From: Streptomyces sp. NRRL S-87
GTDB lineage: Bacteria; Actinomycetota; Actinomycetes; Streptomycetales; Streptomycetaceae
Direction of reading: 5' to 3'
Assembly: GCF_000719335.1 (NCBI RefSeq)
Contig: NZ_JOGB01000070.1
Coordinates: 1 to 35,799 of the forward strand
Length of the DNA: 35,799 nucleotides
The position numbers and the translations under genes were made by a program. Position 1 is the stretch's first letter. The number at the start of each line of letters is the position of its first letter. Below are positions 25,037 to 31,953 of the stretch, one piece after another. Below the pieces are notes generated by a model. The model saw only the letters and a program-made list of their open reading frames with translations, did no database searches and was not told the origin of the DNA.

Positions 25037-26128
25037 GTGTCAACGTCCCTCTCCGCGACCGGGCGGAGCCAGATAGCCGAGGCGGGCCCGCTCTCCCTGT
25101 GCGCCCGTGAACCGCACGTCCCCGCCGAGCGGCTGGTCGCCGAGATGGTGCCGCCCCCGCGCTTCGACTCCGTGCGCTTCTCCACCTACAACCCCGATCC
25201 CGGTCAGCCCAGCCAGGCCGAGGCCGTCACCGTGCTGAGCGGCTTCGCCGGGACCCTCGGCGGCGCCCATGCCAGCGGCGCCGGCAAGAAGCGGTGGTTC
25301 TCGCGCAAGCCCGCGGCCCCCGTGGGGCCGCGCGGCGTCTACCTCGACGGCGGCTACGGCGTCGGCAAGACGCACCTGCTGGCCTCCCTGTGGCACGCCA
25401 CCCCGGCCGCGCCGGAGTACAAGGCCTTCGGCACCTTCGTGGAGCTGACGAACCTGGTCGGCGCCCTCGGGTTCCAGCAGACCGTCCGCACCCTGGGCAA
25501 CCACCGGCTCCTGTGCATCGACGAGTTCGAGCTGGACGACCCGGGCGACACGGTCCTGGTCTCCACGCTGCTCGGCAAGCTCGTCGAGGCGGGCGTGGCA
25601 CTCGCCGCCACCTCGAACACGCTGCCGGGCAAGCTCGGCGAGGGCCGCTTCGCCGCCGCCGACTTCCTGCGCGAGATACAGGGGCTGTCGGCGCACTTCA
25701 AGCCGCTGCGCATCGACGGCCAGGACTACCGGCACCGCGGTCTGCCCGAGGCTCCCGCGCCGTTCTCGGACGAGCAGGTCGCCAAGACCGCGTACGCGAC
25801 CCCCGGCGCGAGCCTGGACGACTTCCCGAACCTGCTCGAACACCTGGCCAGGGTTCACCCGAGCCGGTACGGCGCGCTCAGCGAGGACGTCACCGCGGTG
25901 TGCCTCACCGACGTGGGTCCGGTGCCCGACCAGTCGACCGCGCTGCGCCTGGTCGTGCTCGCGGACCGGCTCTACGACCGCGAAATCCCGGTCCTCGCCT
26001 CCGGTGTGCCCTTCGACCGCATCTTCAGCGAGGAGATGTTGAACGGCGGGTACCGCAAGAAGTACTTCCGCGCCATATCCCGGCTCACGGCCCTGGCGCG
26101 CGACGCGAAGGGCCTGGTGTCCCAGTAG
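25037..26128 (+). CDS. zapE: Cell division protein ZapE (AFG1-like ATPase)
   Basis: A 363-residue AAA-type ATPase. Walker A is GGYGVGKTH (residues 105-113) and Walker B is LLCIDEFELDD near 154-164. A sensor segment VALAATSNTLPGKLGEGRF and the C-terminal FDRIFSEEMLNGGYRKKYFRAISRL are typical of AFG1/ZapE. E. coli ZapE acts on the FtsZ ring and yeast AFG1 on mitochondrial protein quality control; the role in Streptomyces is not clear. A basic insertion (GAGKKRWFSRKP) precedes Walker A. The GTG start at 25037 has no good Shine-Dalgarno sequence. A TAGAGT eight bases upstream could be a -10, suggesting a leaderless or very short-leader transcript. Confidence 0.92.
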   Translation: MSTSLSATGRSQIAEAGPLSLCAREPHVPAERLVAEMVPPPRFDSVRFSTYNPDPGQPSQAEAVTVLSGFAGTLGGAHASGAGKKRWFSRKPAAPVGPRGVYLDGGYGVGKTHLLASLWHATPAAPEYKAFGTFVELTNLVGALGFQQTVRTLGNHRLLCIDEFELDDPGDTVLVSTLLGKLVEAGVALAATSNTLPGKLGEGRFAAADFLREIQGLSAHFKPLRIDGQDYRHRGLPEAPAPFSDEQVAKTAYATPGASLDDFPNLLEHLARVHPSRYGALSEDVTAVCLTDVGPVPDQSTALRLVVLADRLYDREIPVLASGVPFDRIFSEEMLNGGYRKKYFRAISRLTALARDAKGLVSQ

Positions 26129-26208
26129 GTTGGGCACGGCCGGGTCCGAACGGTCCCGGCCGGCCCGCCGCTCCCCGCGGGGGTCCGGACCGCCAGAAGG
26201 GATGCACC

Positions 26209-26634
26209 ATGGCCACCACGCGGCACGCACACACCGTCTGGGAGGGCAACCTGCTGAAGGGCTCGGGCAAGGTGACGCTCGACTCCTCCGGCATCGGCAC
26301 GTACGACGTCTCGTGGCCCGCGCGCTCCGAGGAGCCGAACGGCAAGACCAGCCCCGAGGAGCTGATCGCCGCCGCCCACTCCAGCTGCTTCTCGATGGCC
26401 CTCTCCCACGCCCTGGCGGGCGCGGACACCCCGCCCACCCGGCTCACCACCAGTGCGGCCGTCACCTTCCAGCCCGGCACCGGCATCACGGGCATCCACC
26501 TGACGGTGGAGGGCGAGGTGCCCGGCATCGACGCGGAGGCCTTCCAGGCCGCGGCCGAGGACGCGAAGAAGAACTGCCCGGTCAGCCAGGCGCTGACCGG
26601 TACGACGATCACGCTCGAGGCGAAGCTCGCCTGA
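26209..26634 (+). CDS. OsmC-family peroxiredoxin
   Basis: A 141-residue OsmC-type thiol peroxidase that reduces organic hydroperoxides (and to a lesser extent H2O2) in the cytosol. The two reactive cysteines are present: Cys60 in AHSSCFSMALSH and Cys123 in KKNCPVSQAL. The conserved catalytic Arg may be Arg39, just before the Glu pair (WPARSEE). The spacing and the N-terminal HTVWEGNLLKGSGKV strand fit OsmC better than Ohr. AAGGG lies about nine bases before the ATG. It follows zapE by 80 bases. With katG, Fur and msrB it makes a fourth oxidative-stress gene in about 8 kb. Confidence 0.93.
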   Translation: MATTRHAHTVWEGNLLKGSGKVTLDSSGIGTYDVSWPARSEEPNGKTSPEELIAAAHSSCFSMALSHALAGADTPPTRLTTSAAVTFQPGTGITGIHLTVEGEVPGIDAEAFQAAAEDAKKNCPVSQALTGTTITLEAKLA

Positions 26635-26745
26635 CCCCTTCGGGGTCGACTTCCGGAGCCGGGTGGCCCGCATGAGCCACCGCGCGCGGTGCGCGTGGTA
26701 CCACATGCGGGTCACTTCTCCCCTCCGCACACCGGGAGTTGCCCC

Positions 26746-28257
26746 GTGGAAGCGACCCGACGTCAGATCCTCGCCGGTGCGGGGGCGATCGCCTTCACCG
26801 GAGCCGTCGCCGAACTCCTCGGCACCGCCGCCACCGGTTCGGCCGCCAGCGGTTCGGCCGCCACCGGTTCGGCCGCGGCCCGGGCCGGCGCGTTCCGGAC
26901 CCGCCCCGCGGGCCCGACCGTGCCGCCGGACCACGCCGGCTACGGCCCACTGGTCCCCGACCCGCAAGGACTCCTGGACCTGCCGGCGGGCTTCCGCTAC
27001 GACGTGCTCTCCCGTACGGGCACCCCGATGCGCTCCGGAGAGGGCCCGGTGCCTTCGAACTGCGACGGCATGGGCGCCTTCACCGGTCCCGACGGCCGGC
27101 TGCGCCTGGTGCGCAACCACGAGAACAAGGCCACCGCCGAGTTCCCCGTCCCCCACGTCGACGGCCTGGTGTACGACCGCGGCGGCCGGGGCGGCTGCAC
27201 CGTCCTCGAACCCGACGGCCGCGGGGGCCTGACCGGCGAGCGGGTCGGCATCGCGGGCACGGCGTACAACTGCGCGGGCGGACCTACCCCGTGGGACACG
27301 TGGCTGACCTGCGAGGAGACCGAGGACCTGGCCGGCACCACCGGCTACGAGAAGGACCACGGCTTCGTCTTCGAGGTCGACCCGGTCGACCCGTACCGCA
27401 CCGGAGCCCATCCGCTCACCGCGCTCGGCCGCTTCCAGCACGAGGCCGTCGCCGTCGACCCGCGCACCGGCGTCGTGTACGAGACGGAGGACGCCTGGGT
27501 CGAGCCCTTCGGGCTCTTCTACCGCTTCCTGCCGTACCGTCCGCTCGGCGGCGCCGGCTCGCTGCGGGCCGGCGGGCTGCTGGAGGCGATGCGGGTGCCG
27601 GGGGTGCCCGACCTGTCGGTGGTGCAGGAGCCGGGAACGGTCTTCGAGCGCGTCGAGTGGGTACCCGTGCCCGACCCGTCGGCGCGCCGGACGCCCGTAC
27701 GACTGCAGGACTTCGGCCGCCGGGGCGTCACCCACGCCCAGAAACTGGAGGGCTGCTACTGGGGCGGCTCGCGCGTCTTCTTCGTCTCCAGCTTCGCGCG
27801 TCGCCGCGAGGGGTCGGCGGCGGACCACTTCGGCCAGGTGTGGGCGTACGAGCCGGACCGCCGGCGGCTGACGCTGCTGGTGGTCTTCGGCCCCGCCACG
27901 GACCCGGCGCTGCCCGGGGAGTCCCCCGACAACATCTGCCTGGCGCCGGGCGGCGGGCTGATGGTGTGCGAGGACGGGGGCGGCAACCAGTACGTCCTCG
28001 GACTGGCGCCGGGCGGGCACGTGTACCCGGTCGCCCGCGGCCGCCAGGCCCTGGCCCCGGCCGCCGGCGCGGCGGGCGGATCCACCGGGCAGCCGGAGTA
28101 CGGCGAGTTCGCGGGCGTCACCTTCGCGCCCGACGGGTCGGTCATGTTCGTCAACTGCTACACCCCGGGCACCACGTTCGCGGTCACCGGCCCCTGGGGC
28201 CGGCCGACTGCTGCCGGAGCACCCGGAGGAGTCGGATCCGCGCCGTCCGGCGGGTGA
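26746..28257 (+). CDS. PhoX-like (DUF839) phosphatase with Tat-type signal
   Basis: A 503-residue protein of the PhoX/DUF839 family, whose known members are calcium- and iron-dependent phosphatases exported by the Tat system. The N-terminus TRRQILAGAGAIAFTGAVAEL is a twin-arginine-like signal. After a low-complexity linker the beta-propeller part begins LLDLPAGFRYDVLSRTG. It contains RNHENKA, TWLTCEETED, GRFQHEAVAVDP, and LAPGGGLMVCEDGGGNQYVLG with EFAGVTFAPDGSVMFVNCYTPGTTF near the end, all family landmarks. The GTG start at 26746 has GGGAG seven bases upstream; a frame from 26689 is longer but would bury the signal. Three near-identical 15-base units encode the linker. Phosphate limitation is the expected inducer; no PhoP box was identified. 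Confidence 0.88.
   Translation: MEATRRQILAGAGAIAFTGAVAELLGTAATGSAASGSAATGSAAARAGAFRTRPAGPTVPPDHAGYGPLVPDPQGLLDLPAGFRYDVLSRTGTPMRSGEGPVPSNCDGMGAFTGPDGRLRLVRNHENKATAEFPVPHVDGLVYDRGGRGGCTVLEPDGRGGLTGERVGIAGTAYNCAGGPTPWDTWLTCEETEDLAGTTGYEKDHGFVFEVDPVDPYRTGAHPLTALGRFQHEAVAVDPRTGVVYETEDAWVEPFGLFYRFLPYRPLGGAGSLRAGGLLEAMRVPGVPDLSVVQEPGTVFERVEWVPVPDPSARRTPVRLQDFGRRGVTHAQKLEGCYWGGSRVFFVSSFARRREGSAADHFGQVWAYEPDRRRLTLLVVFGPATDPALPGESPDNICLAPGGGLMVCEDGGGNQYVLGLAPGGHVYPVARGRQALAPAAGAAGGSTGQPEYGEFAGVTFAPDGSVMFVNCYTPGTTFAVTGPWGRPTAAGAPGGVGSAPSGG
26831..26877. repeat. 15-bp in-frame tandem repeat encoding the PhoX linker
   Basis: Three copies of a 15-base unit of the form GGTTCGGCCGCCAxC lie just after the signal peptide and encode repeated GSAA(T/S) residues. 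It is probably a flexible linker that varies in copy number between strains. Confidence 0.65.
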
Positions 28258-28303
28258 CTTCGACGCCGAGGAGTGCCGTAAGCGTCCGATCGCCACATAG
28301 TCA

Positions 28304-28317
28304 TATATTTTGCCTGG
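28304..28317 (+). promoter_or_regulatory. A/T-rich -10 element next to the deacetylase GTG start
   Basis: An AT-rich pocket (TATATTTT, 28304-28311) ends six bases before the GTG start, a leaderless spacing. No convincing -35 is present, so the sigma factor is unclear. Confidence 0.4.
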
Positions 28318-29328
28318 GTGACCTTCACCGTACGAAGAGTCGCGGCCGCCGCCGCGCTCACCGCCGCCCTCGGCGCGGCCCTCGCCGGCTGCGGGGGCGG
28401 ATCCGGCGCCGGCTCGGCGGCCCTCGGCTCCAGGACCGGCCGGACCGACGGGCCGGCCGGCCCGGCCGCCTCCGCCCCCGCCTCCGCCAACGCCTCGCCC
28501 GTCGCCTCGCCCGTCGCCTCGGCGTCCGCCGCCGTGTCCGCCCCGCCCCCGGGGTCGACGGGCGGAGCCGGTGCCGGCGCCGGCGCCGGGCTCGCCGTCG
28601 GGCCCGGATCCGGCACCGGACGCCTGTCCGTACCCACCCTGGCGCCCGGGCCCGGCGGCCTGACCGCCGTGTTCGAGCGGGCCCGGAACAGCACCGACAA
28701 GGTCGTCGCGCTGACCTTCGACGCCGACATGACCGCCGATCAGGGGCCGCGCGCGGCCGGCGGCGAGCATTTCGACAACCCGCAGCTGATCGCCACCCTT
28801 CGGCGGCTGAAGGTGCCGTCGACGGTCTTCATGACCGGCCGCTGGGCCGAGGAGTACCCCGACCAGGCGCGGTCCATCGGCACCGACCCGATGTTCGAGA
28901 TCGCCAACCACTCGTACAGCCACTACGCGTTCAAGGAGCCCTGCTACGGGCTGCCCGCCCTCGACGCGGCCGCCGCGCGGGCCGACGTGGACCGGGCCTT
29001 CGAGGCCTTCCGCAAGGCGGGCGCGCGCGAGGTGGTCCCGTACTTCCGCTTCCCCGGAGGGTGCTACGACGACGACGCGCTGCGCGCCCTGTCCACCGCG
29101 AACGTCACGGCGGTGCAGTGGGACGTGGTGAGCGGCGACGCCTTCGCCAAGGACCCGGACGCGGTGGCCCAGGAGGTGCTCGACGGTGTGAAGCCGGGCT
29201 CCGTGGTGGTCATGCACTGCACCCGCAGCGCGGCGCCTGTCACCGAGACGGCCGTCCGGCGGATCGTCCCGGAGCTGCGCAGGCGCGGCTACCGGTTCGT
29301 GAAGGTCTCGCAGCTCATCGGGAACTGA
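28318..29328 (+). CDS. NodB-type polysaccharide deacetylase lipoprotein
   Basis: A 336-residue exported lipoprotein. The signal peptide ends in the lipobox LAGC (Cys at residue 25). An Ala/Pro/Ser/Gly-rich linker runs to about residue 110. The NodB domain follows: motif 1 TFDAD (Asp135 base, Asp137 metal ligand), motif 2 NHSYSH (His198, His202 metal ligands), motif 3 RFPGG, then VQWDVVSGD and SVVVMHC. This family removes N-acetyl groups from peptidoglycan, chitin or poly-GlcNAc. A surface role in cell-wall modification is likely; the substrate is not known. The GTG start lacks a Shine-Dalgarno sequence and is probably leaderless. It follows the PhoX gene by 60 bases. Confidence 0.9.
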   Translation: MTFTVRRVAAAAALTAALGAALAGCGGGSGAGSAALGSRTGRTDGPAGPAASAPASANASPVASPVASASAAVSAPPPGSTGGAGAGAGAGLAVGPGSGTGRLSVPTLAPGPGGLTAVFERARNSTDKVVALTFDADMTADQGPRAAGGEHFDNPQLIATLRRLKVPSTVFMTGRWAEEYPDQARSIGTDPMFEIANHSYSHYAFKEPCYGLPALDAAAARADVDRAFEAFRKAGAREVVPYFRFPGGCYDDDALRALSTANVTAVQWDVVSGDAFAKDPDAVAQEVLDGVKPGSVVVMHCTRSAAPVTETAVRRIVPELRRRGYRFVKVSQLIGN

Positions 29329-29345
29329 CAGGATCCCCCGGGGCG

Positions 29346-29436
29346 GTGGTCACGACCTGCGGCCCCGGGGCGGTGGTCACCACCTGGACCGGGGGCCGTG
29401 GTCACCACCTGGACCCGGAGCCGTGGTCACGACCTG
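29346..29436. repeat. Four 25-27-bp repeats with a GTGGTCAC(C/G)ACCTG palindromic core between convergent genes
   Basis: The core occurs at 29346-29359, 29373-29386, 29398-29411 and 29423-29436, so the period is 27, 25 and 25 bases. The middle two cores contain the perfect dyad GGTGGTCACCACC or nearly so. Spacers are G/C-rich and vary. The array fills most of the 139-base gap between the deacetylase and AIM24 gene ends. Confidence 0.85.
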
Positions 29437-29467
29437 GCCCCGGGGCGGTCGGACCGCGTGGACCGGC

Positions 29468-30145
29468 TCAGTGACCGGCCTTGATCACCGGCACGTGCTC
29501 GCTCGGACGGACGATGACGAAGCCCTCGCCCTGGAGCATCAGCTGCACGGCCTCGCCGGAGCCGCCGCGCAGCATCGAGCCGATGGACTGCGAGCGGTGC
29601 AGCGACGTGTCGAGGTGCGCGCTCCAGCCGACCACCGCGTCGGTGTCCACGTACACGGGGTACTGCGGCGAGACCGGTATGACGATCGGGTTGCCCTCGC
29701 AGATGACGGCCAGCTTTCCGTGGCCCGTGAAGAGGCTGTTGAACAGACCGCCGCCGGCCATGCCGGCGCCCTTCACCATCTTGATCTCGTACGACAGCGT
29801 GGGGTCGAAGCACAGGACGTTGCGGCCGTTGACGGTGAGCGCGTCGCCCTGCTCGATCTCGACGATGAAGCAGTTGGCCGCCTCGTGCGCGAACCAGGCC
29901 TCGCCCTGACCGCGGACGGACATCAGGGCCAGGCCCTCGCCGGTGACGGCGCGCTTGAGCATGCCGCCGATGCCCTGGCCCTTGCGCTCGAACTGCAGGT
30001 TGCCGCGGAAGGCGATCATGGAGCCCTGTCGGGCCAGCATCTCCCCGTTGACGGCGTACTTGACGGACTTGGCGTTCTGCAGGGTCATACCGGGTGCGGT
30101 GGCCTGCTGTGCCATGTTCTCTGAGGCAAAGAGATCGCTCTTCAT
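29468..30145 (-). CDS. AIM24 family protein
   Basis: A 225-residue member of the AIM24/TIGR00266 family, whose bacterial members are soluble beta-rich proteins of unknown biochemical role (the yeast namesake is mitochondrial). Visible features: KYAVNGEMLARQGSMIAFRG, GEAWFAHEAANCFIVEIEQGD, then LTVNGRNVLCFDPTLSYEI and the glycine-rich GAGMAGGGLFNSLFTGHGKLAVICEG, which is very typical of the family. The ATG at 30145 is used; a GTG at 30160 is in frame and adds five residues. Neither has a strong ribosome-binding site. It is divergent from the Pth2-like gene with an 85-base gap. Confidence 0.88.
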   Translation of the reverse strand: MKSDLFASENMAQQATAPGMTLQNAKSVKYAVNGEMLARQGSMIAFRGNLQFERKGQGIGGMLKRAVTGEGLALMSVRGQGEAWFAHEAANCFIVEIEQGDALTVNGRNVLCFDPTLSYEIKMVKGAGMAGGGLFNSLFTGHGKLAVICEGNPIVIPVSPQYPVYVDTDAVVGWSAHLDTSLHRSQSIGSMLRGGSGEAVQLMLQGEGFVIVRPSEHVPVIKAGH

Positions 30146-30230
30146 GCGGCTGATCTTCACCCGTCCGAGGGAACCGGGACAACAGCCGGTGTGTCACAGG
30201 CTCGCAATACCGCCTGGCAGACTGGGTGGG

Positions 30231-30989
30231 ATGAGCAGCAGCGACCACGACCGCCCCGAGAGCACCACCCACCACACCGCGACCCCCGCCGTCGGCGCCG
30301 ACAGCCCGTTCCGGCCGGCCTCGGCCCGGGACGACGCACCGCAGTACGTCCTGCCGTTGGTGGTGCGCATCGAGAAGGCCGAACCCCCGGCCCGTACCGA
30401 CGCCCTGGAGACGGCGGCGCGCGCGGTGCTCGTCCTGCTCTCGGACGAGCGGGCGCTCGGCGACGGCGAGTGGGCGGCGACGGTGCGCGCCTGGCAGGAC
30501 GCCCGGATCCGCAAGGTCGTGCGGCGGGCGCGCGGCGCAGAGTGGCGCAAGGCGGCGACGCTGCCGGGCCTCACGGTGCACGGCGACGCGGCGGAGGTGC
30601 GGGTCTTCCCGCCGGTGCCGCTGGACGGCTGGCCCAAGGAGTTGGCCAAGCTCCAGGTCTCCGGTACCGAACTCGACGACCCGGGCCCGGTCGAGGCCCC
30701 CGGCAACGGTGTTCCGGTGCTCTGGCTGAGCCCGGAGCTGGAGATGTCGGCAGGCAAGGCGATGGCCCAGGTCGGGCACGGTGCCCAGCTGGCCTGGTGG
30801 GCCCTCGACGACGCGGCGCGCGCCGCGTGGCGGGCCGCGGACTTCCGCCTCGCCGTCCGCACCGCCACCCCCGCCCACTGGGCCCGCCTGACGACGGACG
30901 GCCTGCCGGTCGTCCGTGACGCGGGCTTCACGGAGATCGCCCCGAACAGCGCCACGGTCGTCGCCGACCACCCTGCCCTCTCCCGCTAG
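30231..30989 (+). CDS. Peptidyl-tRNA hydrolase 2-like protein with N-terminal extension
   Basis: A 252-residue protein. Residues about 160-245 resemble the Pth2 domain: LEMSAGKAMAQVGHGAQLAWW matches the family's 'M-x-x-G-K-x-A-x-Q-x-x-H' active-site helix, and a strand-helix-strand order follows. Pth2 frees tRNA from peptidyl-tRNA. The N-terminal ~135 residues (PQYVLPLVVRIEKAEPP, then helices rich in Arg) are unfamiliar, so the real substrate is uncertain. A Ser/His/Thr-rich lead of 35 residues is probably disordered. The ATG at 30231 is preceded by GGGTGGG rather than a clear Shine-Dalgarno sequence. Confidence 0.75.
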   Translation: MSSSDHDRPESTTHHTATPAVGADSPFRPASARDDAPQYVLPLVVRIEKAEPPARTDALETAARAVLVLLSDERALGDGEWAATVRAWQDARIRKVVRRARGAEWRKAATLPGLTVHGDAAEVRVFPPVPLDGWPKELAKLQVSGTELDDPGPVEAPGNGVPVLWLSPELEMSAGKAMAQVGHGAQLAWWALDDAARAAWRAADFRLAVRTATPAHWARLTTDGLPVVRDAGFTEIAPNSATVVADHPALSR

Positions 30990-31005
30990 GCCGGTCAGTT
31001 CTTCC

Positions 31006-31039
31006 AGGCGTCCGTCCGCCAGACGTCCGCTAGGCGTCC
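31006..31039. repeat. Three short AGRCGTCC repeats at a convergent junction
   Basis: AGGCGTCC, AGACGTCC and AGGCGTCC begin at 31006, 31021 and 31032. They fall in the 40-base gap between the Pth2-like gene and the membrane protein gene and include the latter's stop codon. Weak alone, but it repeats the pattern seen at other convergent ends here. Confidence 0.45.
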
Positions 31040-31566
31040 ACGAAGCCGTCTGTCGTCGCGACCTGGGGGCCGCGCAGCCGGCGGCTCTTGGCGAGGAGGA
31101 CCGCGGTGCGCGTGAGGACCATGGCCAGGGCCATGAACACGAAGGCGTTCGAGTAGACGTCCTGCCCGCTCAGCTTGTTCTCGATGCTGAACAGGATGAC
31201 GTCCTGCGCGAACCAGTGCTCGGAGCCGTAGGCGAACAGCACGCGGGAGGCGGACATCAAGGTCCAGACGACCGCGTAGGCGACACCGCCCCTGGTGTAG
31301 ACGTCACCGTCGGAGCCCCGGTGGGCGGGCAGCAGGGCCCCGGCTACCAGACCGCAGACGACTCCCGCACCGACGCCGGCCAGTTGGAGCCAGGGGTCGT
31401 TCCCGCCGAGCGGGAGTGAGCGGACGAAGAGCACCATCACGACTGCGACCGCGATGATCGAGCGCAGCAGCCGCATGCGCGTGATCCGGCGGGTACCCAG
31501 GTCGGTGGACAGGATGATGACCAGGATCACCCCGCTGGCTGTCAAGGCGGTCAGGAACGGGCTCAT
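31030..31566 (-). CDS. Small multi-pass membrane protein, possibly DUF1453-like
   Basis: A 178-residue protein with about five hydrophobic helices: ALTASGVILVIILSTDL, SIIAVAVVMVLFV, LQLAGVGAGVVCGLVAGALL, a helix near AVVWTLMSASRVLFAYG, and AFVFMALAMVLTRTAVLLA. The RRITRMRLLRSI loop gives a cytosolic positive patch. Overall layout recalls DUF1453/CcdC-type proteins, but I am not sure of the family. The ATG at 31566 has AGGGG eight bases upstream. It is divergent from the MNIO operon with a 387-base control region between them. A role with the MNIO system is possible but unsupported. Confidence 0.8.
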   Translation of the reverse strand: MSPFLTALTASGVILVIILSTDLGTRRITRMRLLRSIIAVAVVMVLFVRSLPLGGNDPWLQLAGVGAGVVCGLVAGALLPAHRGSDGDVYTRGGVAYAVVWTLMSASRVLFAYGSEHWFAQDVILFSIENKLSGQDVYSNAFVFMALAMVLTRTAVLLAKSRRLRGPQVATTDGFVDA

Positions 31567-31667
31567 GGGGCCACCCCTCGTTTCGATGAGTACGGGGGCG
31601 CGTGCGGCTCTCCCGGATCTTCCACTCCAACGGTAGGGAGCGGGAGGGGCGGACACGGGCAACCGAC

Positions 31668-31711
31668 CGATGGACCGGCTGTCCACCGACCGGTGGACAG
31701 CCGGTCCATCG
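31668..31711. promoter_or_regulatory. 44-bp perfect palindrome (21-bp arms, 2-base centre)
   Basis: The left arm 31668-31688 (begins CGATGGACCGGC) is the exact reverse complement of the right arm 31691-31711 (ends GCCGGTCCATCG), with AC between. Inside it, TGTCCA and TGGACA form a nested pair of half-sites. It sits about 100 bases from the membrane protein start and 240 from the MNIO start, between divergent genes, where a terminator is not expected. An operator or recombination-type site fits better. Confidence 0.8.
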
Positions 31712-31740
31712 CCGTGGGGGCGGTACCGGGTGGGGAGGGG

Positions 31741-31780
31741 GCGGGAAGGGCCCGGAGGGGGCGGGAAGGGCCCGGAGGGG
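31741..31780. repeat. Perfect 20-bp tandem duplication
   Basis: GCGGGAAGGGCCCGGAGGGG occurs twice in direct succession with no mismatch, so the duplication is probably recent. It lies 30 bases right of the 44-bp palindrome. Confidence 0.9.
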
Positions 31781-31848
31781 GGTGCGGCGGGCCGGTCCGT
31801 GGGGCGGAATCGTAGACTCCGCAGCCGGTGGTTTGTAGGGGCGGCGTA

Positions 31849-31876
31849 AGGAACCTCAAATGTTCCTCTGAACGTC
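31849..31876 (+). promoter_or_regulatory. Possible ECF-sigma-type promoter or operator of the MNIO operon
   Basis: GGAAC (31850-31854) and CGTC (31873-31876) are 18 bases apart, loosely like ECF sigma (SigE-type) promoters. The same GGAAC is the left arm of an AGGAAC/GTTCCT dyad with a 7-base centre. Which reading is right cannot be decided by eye. Confidence 0.35.
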
Positions 31877-31953
31877 CCCCTGGCTGGATTGGCGTCACGT
31901 CGCGCGGGCGATGACAGCGTCACAGACCACGGGGACGGCACGGAGGGGGACGG

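Larger units (their letters stand above)
31567..31953. other. 387-base divergent control region upstream of the MNIO operon
   Basis: No gene is supported here. From left to right it contains a 44-bp palindrome (31668-31711), a perfect 20-bp tandem duplication (31741-31780), an AGGAAC/GTTCCT dyad (31849-31867) and two GCGTCAC direct repeats (31892-31898, 31917-31923). It is long for this window, where most gaps are below 200 bases, and unusually rich in structured elements. Confidence 0.7.

Noticed and set aside
25972..29217. A 1081-residue minus-strand open frame opposite OsmC, PhoX and the deacetylase
   Set aside because: The opposite strand has clear motifs for three families; the minus product is low-complexity and unlike any protein.
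29346..29436. CRISPR array
   Set aside because: Only four copies; the conserved part is 14 bases and the spacers about 11 bases of similar G/C-rich sequence. No cas genes are present.
31668..31711. Intrinsic terminator
   Set aside because: It is between divergent gene starts, no T-tract follows, and both neighbouring genes run away from it.
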